Source: Streptomyces californicus
GTDB taxonomy: Bacteria > Actinomycetota > Actinomycetes > Streptomycetales > Streptomycetaceae
Length of the DNA stretch: 64,000 nt
Reading direction: 5' to 3'
Assembly (NCBI RefSeq): GCF_000717645.1
Contig: NZ_JNZZ01000014.1
Span: 114,220 to 178,219 of the forward strand
A program made the position numbers and the translations under genes. The notes beneath the pieces are model-generated. The model had not been told where the DNA came from and made no database searches. It was given only the letters and a program-made list of their open reading frames with translations. The first letter of the stretch is position 1. Each line of letters opens with the position of its first letter. This document shows positions 56,736-63,369 of this stretch, piece after piece.

Positions 56736-57707
56736 ATGAACGAACTTGGGCAAACGCGCCCGCCTCTACTCGCGGAGACCGCCGCAGAAACCTACCGAGC
56801 GGTCTCCGCCGGTGTACCGCCCGACGAAGCCGGGCTCGCCAACCTCCTCGACCTCGGCCTCGTCGCCCCCGATCCGTACGCCCCCGGCCAGCACATCGCC
56901 CACGACCCCCGCGCCGTCGCCCAGAACCTCATGACAGCCGCCCTCGCGGACCTCGCCGCAACCGTCGAGCGAATCGGGCAGATCCCCACCGTCGAAGCGC
57001 TCGCCGCCGACTACGACCCCCACCGCTGGTATGGCGGCCCCGGCTCCGAATACCTCGGCACGCCCGGACTCATGAACGCGCGGATCCTGCCGCTCACCGA
57101 TGCGGCCACGGTCGAGGTCTACAGCTCCCAACCCGGAGAGCCGGCCGACCGCGACCCCGAGATCCTCCGCGCGGGTGCCGAGCGCACCGCCGCCGCGTGC
57201 CGCCGAGGAGCCCGCGTCCGCTCCCTCTACAACGCCCGCGCCCACGAACACCCCCAGACGCGGGAGCACATCGACGACCTGGTCCAGGCCGGGGTCGACG
57301 TCCGAGTGATCGGCGGTGCCTTCCCCCGGCTCGTCCTCCTCGACCGCCAACACCTGTTCATCGACAACCTAGTCGTCGAGGCCGCCTCCGCGCACTCGGG
57401 GTGGCACGTCTCCGACCGCGCTGCGGTGATGTGGGCTCGGATGGTCTTCGAGCTGATGTGGGACCGCGCGACCCCGTGGCAAGCCCTGCACCGGGCCACC
57501 GAGGGCGCGGCGACGACTGCTCGCCAGCGAGACATCCTGCACGAGCTGGAGGCCGGGTACTCGCAGCAGCAGGCCGGCCCCCGGCTCGGGCTCGCGGAGC
57601 GCACAGTGACAAAGGAGCTCGCGGCCCTTCGGGACCGGCTCGGCGTTCGCACGCTGTACCAGGTCATGGCCTGGTGGGGGCGGTCCCCGGAGCGGGACCT
57701 TCCGTGA
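56736..57707 (+). CDS. Helix-turn-helix regulator with TrmB/phospholipase-D-like middle domain
   Basis: A 323-residue regulator. The last 60 residues are a LuxR-type helix-turn-helix (Gln-Arg-Asp-Ile-Leu-His-Glu-Leu-Glu-Ala-Gly, Leu-Ala-Glu-Arg-Thr-Val-Thr-Lys-Glu-Leu). The middle (about 130-250) resembles the PLD-like sensor fold of TrmB-type and related Streptomyces regulators, with Val-Arg-Val-Ile-Gly-Gly-Ala. Ligand unknown. ATG at 56736 has GGGGGAAAA just before. It is divergent from the small secreted protein. Confidence 0.75.
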   Translation: MNELGQTRPPLLAETAAETYRAVSAGVPPDEAGLANLLDLGLVAPDPYAPGQHIAHDPRAVAQNLMTAALADLAATVERIGQIPTVEALAADYDPHRWYGGPGSEYLGTPGLMNARILPLTDAATVEVYSSQPGEPADRDPEILRAGAERTAAACRRGARVRSLYNARAHEHPQTREHIDDLVQAGVDVRVIGGAFPRLVLLDRQHLFIDNLVVEAASAHSGWHVSDRAAVMWARMVFELMWDRATPWQALHRATEGAATTARQRDILHELEAGYSQQQAGPRLGLAERTVTKELAALRDRLGVRTLYQVMAWWGRSPERDLP

Positions 57708-57876
57708 TTCGCACACGGTGTCACGACTCTGTGTGCACTGGGCGTACCCCCTGTAGATCGCGGGTGCGCCGTGCGTAGAGTGCCTGGTGGGGGGACGGTC
57801 GGCGCTCTCGGCCCCGTCTGACGCCCAACCCCAGACAGACCCGGCCCGGATGCTCGGGAGGCTCCGGGTCGGAACG

Positions 57877-57909
57877 CGCCCCCCTGCCGGTGAATTCGGC
57901 AGGGGGGCG
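57877..57909 (+). terminator. Terminator hairpin downstream of the HTH regulator
   Basis: Thirteen-bp stem CGCCCCCCTGCCG with a 7-base loop, 169 bases after the regulator stop. The gap 57708-58097 also holds the hairpin at 57929 and the operator at 58034; I see no gene. Confidence 0.7.
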
Positions 57910-57928
57910 TCGTGCTGCACACAGTAAA

Positions 57929-57959
57929 CCGCCCCACCCCCGCGCGAGGGGTGGGGCGG
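57929..57959. terminator. Second hairpin in the same gap
   Basis: Twelve-base arms CCGCCCCACCCC and complement with a 7-base loop; could insulate the XRE gene from readthrough. Confidence 0.65.
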
Positions 57960-58033
57960 CGCTCCTCGGCCAAATGTGGCCGAGGAGGTGCGGTCGAGGC
58001 GGACGCCCATCACGACCTGACCGCACGCATGTC

Positions 58034-58078
58034 CATGATCCGCAAATTTACCTGGTCAGGTAAAGACATCGGATCATG
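58034..58078. promoter_or_regulatory. Nested palindromes upstream of the XRE regulator
   Basis: Inner inverted repeat TTTACCTG-GT-CAGGTAAA (58047-58064) inside an outer pair CATGATCCG (58034-58042) / CGGATCATG (58070-58078). It ends 19 bases before the XRE start codon and is a strong operator candidate. Confidence 0.7.
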
Positions 58079-58097
58079 ATCGTCTGACGGTGGACCG

Positions 58098-58331
58098 GTG
58101 ACGACCGAACCGCCCCCGGACCGGGCGCTCGCCCGCCGGCAGCAGATCGGGCGGCATCTCCGCGAGCTCCGAGAGGACCGCGGACTGACGCAGATACAGC
58201 TCGGCGAGCGCGCAGGGATGGATCACAAGACCGTCCACCGCATCGAGTACGCGATGTCCGACCCCAGTCTCAGCATGCTGCTCCGCCTGGCGGCAGCCCT
58301 TGGCGTCCCGCTCGCCGACCTCGTCGCCTAG
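58098..58331 (+). CDS. XRE-family DNA-binding protein
   Basis: A 77-residue single-domain Cro/C1-type protein. The helix-turn-helix is clear: Ile-Gly-Arg-His-Leu-Arg-Glu-Leu-Arg, Leu-Thr-Gln-Ile-Gln-Leu-Gly-Glu-Arg-Ala-Gly and Asp-His-Lys-Thr-Val-His-Arg-Ile-Glu, ending Leu-Gly-Val-Pro-Leu-Ala-Asp-Leu. No other domain, as in phage or plasmid repressors. GTG at 58098 is the obvious start, right after the nested palindromes. Its stop overlaps by four bases the end of a reverse-strand gene. Confidence 0.87.
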   Translation: MTTEPPPDRALARRQQIGRHLRELREDRGLTQIQLGERAGMDHKTVHRIEYAMSDPSLSMLLRLAAALGVPLADLVA

Positions 58332-58627
58332 ACCGGCGGCGTGCCAGGCGGCGAAGGAGCCGGCGGGGGGTGAGGCAGCGGCGGCCCCTGGTCCGGCGGG
58401 GTCTTCGGCGAACCGGACCCGTGCTTACCTGACTCGATCTGGCGCTCCGTCAACCCGAAGATGCCGAGCGGCGGGAACAGCTCGACGCGCCGCGGGTAGT
58501 TGCCGACGGCGCACGGGCGGCACAGCAGATCCGTGCCGGCCGAGGTGACCCGCAGGCCCTCCACCGGCTCCTTCCAGCATGCCTCGCAGGTGGTCACTGC
58601 GGTCGGCGACACCGTGGTGGTCATCAT
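58328..58627 (-). CDS. Small Cys-pair (possibly zinc-binding) protein
   Basis: A 99-residue protein with Cys-Glu-Ala-Cys near residues 14-17 and Cys-Arg-Pro-Cys near 36-39, a spacing that suggests a treble-clef or ribbon zinc site, followed by a Pro-rich disordered tail of 35 residues. Such proteins are common in actinobacterial mobile regions and phages; role unknown. The start may be at 58627 or the next Met at 58624; no clear ribosome site is seen. Confidence 0.55.
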   Translation of the reverse strand: MMTTTVSPTAVTTCEACWKEPVEGLRVTSAGTDLLCRPCAVGNYPRRVELFPPLGIFGLTERQIESGKHGSGSPKTPPDQGPPLPHPPPAPSPPGTPPV

Positions 58628-58707
58628 GGGCGCCGCCCGGGGGGTGTGCTGGGGCGGGTGTCGGTGGTACGCATGGTGGTGCCTCCGTCCTGCTGGATGG
58701 ATGGTGA

Positions 58708-58753
58708 CCCGGCCCGGCCGCTGTCCTTCCAGGGAATGGGCGGCCGGGCCGGG
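58708..58753 (-). terminator. Terminator of the small-gene operon
   Basis: Thirteen-base arms CCCGGCCCGGCCG and complement with a 20-base loop, 4 bases after the stop of the gene at 58758. It ends the reverse-strand small-gene run. Confidence 0.75.
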
Positions 58754-58757
58754 AGTC

Positions 58758-58868
58758 TCAGTTCTCGCGCCTCGCGTCGGCGAGCCGCTTCTCGCGGGTC
58801 TCCTGAAGCCAGATCAGGTCGTCCAGTTCGGGGTCCGGCTCGGGCTGCGGCTCCTGCGGGGAGCTCAC
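58758..58868 (-). CDS. Very small acidic protein
   Basis: A 36-residue protein rich in Glu, Pro and Asp (Glu-Pro-Gln-Pro-Glu-Pro-Asp-Pro-Glu-Leu-Asp-Asp-Leu) ending in a charged helix (Glu-Thr-Arg-Glu-Lys-Arg-Leu-Ala-Asp-Ala-Arg). Its GTG overlaps the stop of the preceding gene by four bases (GTGA), which is the main reason to accept so short a frame. Last gene of a run followed by a terminator. Function unknown. Confidence 0.55.
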   Translation of the reverse strand: MSSPQEPQPEPDPELDDLIWLQETREKRLADARREN

Positions 58869-59014
58869 CGGCGGACCTTTCTCCAGGCCCGCGTCAGTCG
58901 GGCGGCGGTCGGGCAGGGGCCCCCGGCAGCCCGGCAGGCCGCGCACGTCGTGGTGTGCCCGAGGAGCGTGCGGTACGCCTGGTCCGGCTGGGCGCGCTCT
59001 GCAACCGGCCTCAC
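58865..59014 (-). CDS. Small cysteine-containing protein
   Basis: A 49-residue basic protein with Thr-Cys-Ala-Ala-Cys-Arg near residues 23-28 and a third Cys near 34 (Gly-Pro-Cys-Pro-Thr-Ala-Ala-Arg-Leu), a pattern I recall from many small Streptomyces proteins next to DUF5753-type regulators; it may bind zinc. Start and stop both overlap neighbours by four bases (GTGA), showing translational coupling. Too short for usual gene callers. Function unknown. Confidence 0.65.
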   Translation of the reverse strand: MRPVAERAQPDQAYRTLLGHTTTCAACRAAGGPCPTAARLTRAWRKVRR

Positions 59015-59157
59015 TGCTCCGTCTCCTGGCATTGCGGGCACGTGCAGGCAGGGAACTGGTGGGAGGGTTCCGGCTGTTCGAGGGGCACGACCTCCGCCTC
59101 CTCGCGCACGACGCGGGTGACCCCGTCGCCGTTCACCTTGTATACCTTGATCGTCAT
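59011..59157 (-). CDS. Small conserved protein with C-terminal Cys pair
   Basis: A 48-residue protein beginning Met-Thr-Ile-Lys-Val-Tyr-Lys-Val-Asn-Gly-Asp-Gly and ending Cys-Thr-Cys-Pro-Gln-Cys-Gln-Glu-Thr-Glu-Gln. The regular start suggests a beta-hairpin. It is coupled to the next gene by a GTGA overlap. The upstream gap of 88 bases to the DUF5753 regulator contains two GTTTCTA(T/C) motifs. Function unknown; found near similar regulators in Streptomyces as far as I recall. Confidence 0.68.
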   Translation of the reverse strand: MTIKVYKVNGDGVTRVVREEAEVVPLEQPEPSHQFPACTCPQCQETEQ

Positions 59158-59245
59158 CACGGGTAGGCCCCCCGTCGCAGTCGGTGAGGAATACGCCGAC
59201 CGTAGGGGTGGCGGGGTGAGCCCGGTGGAGAGTTTCTATCGGTTT

Positions 59246-60091
59246 CTACACGAGCTCCGAGACCGCCCGAGCAATCAGCCGCAAAGCTGCTGGCCCGTGC
59301 GCTGCACCGGCGCTGAGCTCCTCGTGCGCCGCCAGGTACTGCGCGACCTCCGACGGCGTCGTGATGGTGATCGCCGCCGTCAGCAACTCCACCCCGACCT
59401 GCTCCTCGTCGAAGATCGTGAACGTCTCCAGAGGCCACATGGGCATGGCGCGCGACGGCACTATGCCGAGAGTCACCGTCGGCAGGGTGGCCACCTGGAG
59501 CAGATACCCCAGCTGCTCGGCCATCGTCTCTGCGCTGCCGACCTGGCGCCGGAGGACGGACTCCTCGATCAGGATCGGGAAGCGGCGGCCCGCGCGCCGG
59601 ATGATCCGGGACCGCTCCACCCGGGCGTCGGCGGCCGCCGACGAGTCGTCCGGGGTCCGGTTGAAGCGGGAGATCTCGGAGAGCAGCGCGGCGGCGTACG
59701 CGCGCGTCTGGAGCATCCCCGGGATGACGCTGGAGCTGTACACCCGCATCGTCTTGGTGCGCTCGTACAGCGGCGTCCGGGCCTGCTGCACGCCCTTGAG
59801 GCCGCGCCCCTGGACTCGCCTCCACTCCGTGTACATCTGCTGAGCCTGGCGAGCCGACGCAATGAGGTCCGCGGCCTCGTCCTCCGCACCGCACGCCTGG
59901 CACCAGGCCCGAATATCGTCGTCGCTGGGCTGGGACCGGCCGCTCTGCAACCGCGAGACCTTCGAGCCCTGCCAGCCGGTGAGCTCCGCCAGCTGCTGCC
60001 CCGTCAGGCCCGCGTCGGCGCGGAGGCTGCGCAGCCGGAACGCGATCCGGTCGCGCGCCTCCTGGACGCGGGCTGACGAGGAGGCTGCCAT
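59246..60091 (-). CDS. HTH regulator of the Scr1/DUF5753 family
   Basis: A 281-residue protein: an N-terminal Cro/C1-type helix-turn-helix (Leu-Thr-Gly-Gln-Gln-Leu-Ala-Glu-Leu-Thr-Gly-Trp, Ser-Lys-Val-Ser-Arg-Leu-Gln-Ser-Gly) and a DUF5753 domain from about residue 90 (Ser-Ser-Val-Ile-Pro-Gly-Met-Leu-Gln-Thr-Arg-Ala-Tyr, a family hallmark). These regulators are very numerous in Streptomyces and are often paired with small DUF397 or DUF6879 proteins in toxin-antitoxin-like loci (Scr1/Scr2). It starts with ATG exactly at the stop of the DUF6879-type gene (60091), so the two are coupled. Confidence 0.9.
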   Translation of the reverse strand: MAASSSARVQEARDRIAFRLRSLRADAGLTGQQLAELTGWQGSKVSRLQSGRSQPSDDDIRAWCQACGAEDEAADLIASARQAQQMYTEWRRVQGRGLKGVQQARTPLYERTKTMRVYSSSVIPGMLQTRAYAAALLSEISRFNRTPDDSSAAADARVERSRIIRRAGRRFPILIEESVLRRQVGSAETMAEQLGYLLQVATLPTVTLGIVPSRAMPMWPLETFTIFDEEQVGVELLTAAITITTPSEVAQYLAAHEELSAGAAHGPAALRLIARAVSELV

Positions 60092-60618
60092 CAGTCGAGG
60101 ACGAACTCCGCGTGCGGTACGGCCCGGTCCCAGACCGCCGCGAAGGCCTGCCCGGCACGGTCCGCCGACACCGGGCGTTCGTCCAGCTCGTCACGGAGGT
60201 GCGTACCGTCCCCGGCGAAGTGGTGCCATCGGACCAGGTGGCCGTCGAAGAGCCAGTAGTCGTGCGCCAGGAGGAGCAGCCCGAGCGCCTGGTCGCGCGG
60301 GAGCCAGCGGACATCCTCGCCCGCGGCGAGGTTCCGTGGCGTGCACGCGTGCTCGAAGCGGATGTACTCAGTGGCGGGCAGGCTGACGACGCGAGCCCGC
60401 TGGACGGTCACCCCGCGCGCGACGGCGGCGGCGACCGAGTCGTGGAACGCGCCCCACCACGCTGGCCGGTCGGCGGTGCCCGCCAGTTCGCCCGCTCGCC
60501 AGGCCTTCAGGTCCTGGTCCTCCTCGTCGACCGCATAGACGTCCCGCGTCTCCAGGTGCACGGCCGAGGTGGTGCACTGCGCCAGGAGCTCAGCGAACGG
60601 GGGCAGCTGCTGCGACAC
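60091..60618 (-). CDS. DUF6879-type partner protein
   Basis: A 175-residue protein of a family named DUF6879 in my memory, with Leu-Glu-Thr-Arg-Asp-Val-Tyr, Trp-Trp-Gly-Ala-Phe-His-Asp, Tyr-Ile-Arg-Phe-Glu-His and Tyr-Trp-Leu-Phe-Asp-Gly as conserved aromatic blocks. No membrane segment. It regularly stands next to DUF5753 regulators and may act with them, as toxin, effector or ligand-binding partner; this is inference. GTG at 60618 overlaps the preceding gene by 29 bases. Confidence 0.8.
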   Translation of the reverse strand: MSQQLPPFAELLAQCTTSAVHLETRDVYAVDEEDQDLKAWRAGELAGTADRPAWWGAFHDSVAAAVARGVTVQRARVVSLPATEYIRFEHACTPRNLAAGEDVRWLPRDQALGLLLLAHDYWLFDGHLVRWHHFAGDGTHLRDELDERPVSADRAGQAFAAVWDRAVPHAEFVLD

Positions 60619-60832
60619 CGAGCGCCTCCTTCAGGGCCTCACTCATGCGGGCCGGCAGCCGTACGACGGCCTCGGTCTCCGGAATCGGCCCGGACTCCAG
60701 GCACTTCGCCTGGAGCTCCGCGTCCGCCTTCCACCCCTGGACAACGAACTCCTGCGCCTCGTCGTCGTACCAGACGCTGGGGCAGTGATCGCCGTTCGTC
60801 TCCGGGTCCTTTGCGATGAAATGTAGGGTCAT
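60590..60832 (-). CDS. Small conserved protein of the DUF5753 operon
   Basis: An 80-residue acidic protein starting Met-Thr-Leu-His-Phe-Ile-Ala-Lys-Asp-Pro-Glu-Thr-Asn-Gly with Cys-Pro-Ser-Val-Trp-Tyr-Asp-Asp in the middle. It resembles the small proteins that precede DUF6879 genes in many Streptomyces loci (the partner position of DUF397), but is not DUF397 itself. GGAGG precedes the ATG. First gene of a five- or six-gene reverse-strand operon running to 58758. Confidence 0.72.
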   Translation of the reverse strand: MTLHFIAKDPETNGDHCPSVWYDDEAQEFVVQGWKADAELQAKCLESGPIPETEAVVRLPARMSEALKEALGVAAAAPVR

Positions 60833-60942
60833 GGCCGCCTCCACTGAGCTGGAATTGCGCGAGTTTCTACGGCTGTGCCAGTCCATCGTGCAGCCGCGAA
60901 GGGTGTCGGCGGGGCGGAACGCGAGAAGGAGTGGGCGGGCCG

Positions 60943-61153
60943 TACGATTTCGGCCGTGGCTGATACCGACATCCCCGAGTCCTTGATTGAGCTGGAACGG
61001 AATGCCTGGGCGGAGCAGCAGGCGGGCGCCCTGACCGTAGAAACGGCGGCCGCCGTGCAGCAGGCGTACACCGAGCACGCAGCTGCGACCGGACGGTCTC
61101 GGTATGAGCTGGAGAAGGCGGTCAAGCGGCTGGTCCGGCACCCGGCGGTATGA
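60943..61153 (+). CDS. Small conserved protein (start GTG 60956), possibly leaderless
   Basis: A 65-residue protein from the GTG at 60956 (Ala-Asp-Thr-Asp-Ile-Pro-Glu-Ser-Leu-Ile-Glu-Leu-Glu-Arg) to Val-Lys-Arg-Leu-Val-Arg-His, all helical; it matches a small family I recall from Streptomyces genomes, of unknown function. No ribosome site is visible, but a TACGAT -10 lies at 60943-60948, seven bases before the GTG, which fits leaderless transcription. The interval given includes that -10; the coding part is 60956-61153. Divergent from the DUF5753 operon. Confidence 0.65.
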
Positions 61154-61158
61154 CGAAA

Positions 61159-61186
61159 GGCTCCCACCGCCTTGACGGTGGGAGCC
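61159..61186. terminator. Bidirectional terminator
   Basis: Eleven-bp stem GGCTCCCACCG with a 6-base loop between converging genes ending at 61153 and 61204. Confidence 0.82.
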
Positions 61187-61203
61187 CAGGGGGTGCGGCG
61201 AGG

Positions 61204-61857
61204 TCAGGTGGCCGGCTCGTACTGCACGGTCTCCTGCCCGCAGCCCTCGGCCAGCTCGATCAGAGCCTCCGCCTCCGCCTGGTCGACGGCGAGGCCCCAA
61301 CGGAGCTTCGTCGACACCCAGTCCGTGGCGTAGGTGCAGCGGGCGTCGGCCAGCGGCGGCAGCCACTGGGCCGGGTCCTGGTCTGCCTTGCTCCGGTTCG
61401 TCTTCGCGGTCACCGCGACCAACGACCGCTCGCTGCCCAGGTCATTCGCGTATGCCTCGCGGCGGGCCGCCGTCCAGCCAGAGGCCCCGGAGTCCCAAGC
61501 CTCGGCCAGCGGGACTACGTGGTCGATGTCAAGGCCGCCCGGAGCTTCAAGAGTGACTCCGTCGTAGTAGCTGTACCACTGACCCGCCAGCACCTTGCAG
61601 CGTGGCTCCACCGTGGCCGGCACGCGGGACTCCGCGATCAGCACCTCCGCCCGGGTGGAGCAGCCGTCCCGGTCCTCATCCACCCAGTGCTTGAACGACG
61701 TGCGCTGGTAGCCCTCGCGGGACTCAACGGCAAGCGGGAGCTCCTGGATGGCATCGGCCAGAGGAAGGGCTTGGACTGCCTGTGCGGGGGTGGCGGAGAG
61801 TAGGGGCAGGATGGCGAGAGTGGCGGCGGCGAGGCCCCGCATGGTCTTGGTGATCAC
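61204..61857 (-). CDS. Secreted HNH-type nuclease (DUF1524/GmrSD_C-like)
   Basis: A 217-residue protein with a signal peptide (hydrophobic about 8-22, cleavage near Ala-Gln-Ala). The nuclease motif is Gly-Gly-Leu-Asp-Ile-Asp-His-Val-Val-Pro-Leu-Ala-Glu-Ala-Trp-Asp near residues 107-122, followed by Asn-Arg-Ser-Lys near 154 and Lys-Leu-Arg-Trp, the HNH/DUF1524 arrangement. It contains four cysteines that may form disulfides outside the cell. Likely degrades nucleic acid externally. GTG at 61857 or ATG at 61842 are possible starts. Confidence 0.85.
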   Translation of the reverse strand: MITKTMRGLAAATLAILPLLSATPAQAVQALPLADAIQELPLAVESREGYQRTSFKHWVDEDRDGCSTRAEVLIAESRVPATVEPRCKVLAGQWYSYYDGVTLEAPGGLDIDHVVPLAEAWDSGASGWTAARREAYANDLGSERSLVAVTAKTNRSKADQDPAQWLPPLADARCTYATDWVSTKLRWGLAVDQAEAEALIELAEGCGQETVQYEPAT

Positions 61858-61961
61858 GGAGTCTTGCTATCGGCCTACGGGCCCATGGCGCTGTTTATTC
61901 TGGCGCGCTTCACTCGGCAGAGTGGGAAGTCGTACTGTTCCGCCCCTGCGGAAAGTCTGAA

Positions 61962-62173
61962 GGTGCCACCCCCGCGTGCGCGGGGACCGTTTGACGTCCA
62001 TGTCCCAGACCAGGCACTCCACGGGACCACCCCCGCGTGCGCGGGGACCGTACAGCCGCCCACCGCCCGGAAGTTGCGGGTAGGGGACCACCCCCGCGTG
62101 CGCGGGGACCGTACGTTCGCCGCATTCCGGATGGTGATCTTACCGGGACCACCCCCGCGTGCGCGGGGACCGT
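61962..62173 (-). CRISPR. Four-repeat, three-spacer CRISPR array, type I-E-like
   Basis: Four 29-bp repeats at 61962-61990, 62023-62051, 62084-62112 and 62145-62173, separated by three different 32-bp spacers. The repeat core CCCCGCG-TG-CGCGGGG is a 7-bp stem, as in I-E repeats, and repeat and spacer lengths fit that type. The first copy (left) differs at its outer end (GGTGCC for GGGACC), expected for the repeat farthest from the leader. Read on the reverse strand the repeat starts ACGGTCCCC, and the A-rich leader would be at 62174-62230. No cas gene is present in the window. Confidence 0.95.
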
Positions 62174-62279
62174 AGTTCGTGACCTGCGACTTTTTCTGCC
62201 ACCAGCACGAGAATCGGCAAGTTTGTCTCACGTGATGCTAGCCGGTGGATCCTGCGCCACGGCCCCGGAATGTACGAAG
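62174..62279 (-). promoter_or_regulatory. Probable CRISPR leader
   Basis: On the reverse strand this stretch leads into the first intact repeat and contains GCAGAAAAAGTCGCAGG close to it, less GC-rich than surroundings. Position and orientation fit a leader; promoter elements are not clear. Confidence 0.5.
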
Positions 62280-62316
62280 ACGCCCCCGCCGCCGGCCGAA
62301 GCCGGGGCGGGGGCGT
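62280..62316. terminator. Terminator after the lysis-module genes
   Basis: GC-rich stem ACGCCCCCGC with complement GCGGGGGCGT around an inner CGGC/GCCG stem, ending just before the stop codon at 62318. Confidence 0.8.
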
Positions 62317-62317
62317 T

Positions 62318-62704
62318 TCATCGGGCGTCGCGGGCGGCGACGAGCTCGGGGTCCATGGGGACGAGCGGCATGCCGGCGGCGGTCAGGCGCGAGTCCTGCT
62401 GACTGATGTGGTCGAGTGCCAGGCCGAGCAGCCGGTCCGTCCTGTCCGCCCGGGTCCGGGCCTCGGCCTCCGCGTCCTCCAGGGTCCTGATGCGGGCGTG
62501 CATCGACGCCATCTGGTCCTGGAACCAGCGGTACATCTCGGGCGACACCGTCCACGTGCCCTCGGGCTGCGCGGGCGCCGGGTCCATCCCCTCCGCCGGG
62601 ATCTCCTGCACCGTGGTCTTCGTCCGGCCCAGCCAGGTGCCGAGCACCGTGCCGATCGTCGTGATCAGCACAGCGAGCAGCCCGAGCCAGCTACTCGTCT
62701 CCAT
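62318..62704 (-). CDS. Phage-type small membrane protein with coiled-coil
   Basis: A 128-residue protein: one N-terminal transmembrane helix (about residues 5-25, Trp-Leu-Gly-Leu-Leu-Ala-Val-Leu), a Pro-rich spacer, then a heptad-like helix (about 60-105; Met-His-Ala-Arg-Ile-Arg-Thr-Leu-Glu-Asp-Ala-Glu-Ala-Glu-Ala). This shape is common downstream of holins in actinophages and prophages. Function unknown, perhaps an accessory in lysis. Start overlaps the end of the previous gene by 14 bases. Last gene of the lysis run. Confidence 0.68.
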   Translation of the reverse strand: METSSWLGLLAVLITTIGTVLGTWLGRTKTTVQEIPAEGMDPAPAQPEGTWTVSPEMYRWFQDQMASMHARIRTLEDAEAEARTRADRTDRLLGLALDHISQQDSRLTAAGMPLVPMDPELVAARDAR

Positions 62705-63128
62705 GTCTCACCACCTTCGGGACGATCAGCCGAGGTCGGGTGAGGTAGGCGACGATCGCGATGAGGATGGCGTGCGACCCCCAGGGCATCACCGCCCCCC
62801 ACGCGGTACCGGACGCCCCGGCCGCGCCGCCGAGCGCGTACGCCAGCGACCACAGCAGCGGCGGAGCCACTGACGCCGCGACGCCCGGGAGATCCCGGCC
62901 GGGGCGGGCCACCGCGTAGACGAGGGCGATGACACCGCACACGATCCACCCCCACCCCCAGACCGGCATCGGTACCAGGCCGAGCAAAACGCTGATGCCC
63001 CGGACAGTGCCGTATCTCGGCTGAACCGTGAGGCTCGCCCCGTACGTCACCCAGGAGACGCCGGTGATGAGGAGGGTGAGGCCGCGCCAGCCCAGCCGCG
63101 CCCAGCACCAGGCCAGCGCGGCGCGCAT
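62691..63128 (-). CDS. Phage-type multi-helix membrane protein
   Basis: A 145-residue protein with four hydrophobic segments (about residues 14-33, 46-72, 84-104 and 109-130) and a conserved-looking Trp-Gly-Trp-Gly-Trp near 58-62. Found commonly after holin genes in actinophages; role unknown, possibly a second holin or antiholin. The ATG at 63128 overlaps the stop of the holin gene by one base (TGATG). Frames that extend further upstream run through the holin gene in a different frame and are rejected. Confidence 0.68.
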   Translation of the reverse strand: MRAALAWCWARLGWRGLTLLITGVSWVTYGASLTVQPRYGTVRGISVLLGLVPMPVWGWGWIVCGVIALVYAVARPGRDLPGVAASVAPPLLWSLAYALGGAAGASGTAWGAVMPWGSHAILIAIVAYLTRPRLIVPKVVRHGDE

Positions 63129-63355
63129 CAGGTGCCCGTACGCGGGGTGTGCGGGGCCGCCCACCCGGCGATCGCGGCCGCGGCGGCCGGGACCAGGGCG
63201 AGGACGAACGGCTCCAGGGCGTCCGGCATCGAGCCGATGAGTGACGGGTTGTCCGTCACCGCGCCGAGGACCGCAAGGCCTGCGAGGCTCGCCAGGTAGG
63301 CGACGGCGGAACTGGCCTTGACCTTCTTCTCGATCGGGTCCGTGGAACGTGCCAT
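63128..63355 (-). CDS. Phage holin-like protein
   Basis: A 75-residue protein with a basic N-terminus and two hydrophobic segments (about 17-33 and 48-66) separated by a polar turn (Asp-Asn-Pro-Ser-Leu), the shape of small class II holins that time lysis by making holes in the membrane. It directly follows a muramoyl amidase gene, the usual holin-endolysin pairing. Start could also be an ATG nine bases upstream; AGAGGA favours either. Family not confirmed. Confidence 0.78.
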   Translation of the reverse strand: MARSTDPIEKKVKASSAVAYLASLAGLAVLGAVTDNPSLIGSMPDALEPFVLALVPAAAAAIAGWAAPHTPRTGT

Positions 63356-63369
63356 GGTGATCATTCCTC

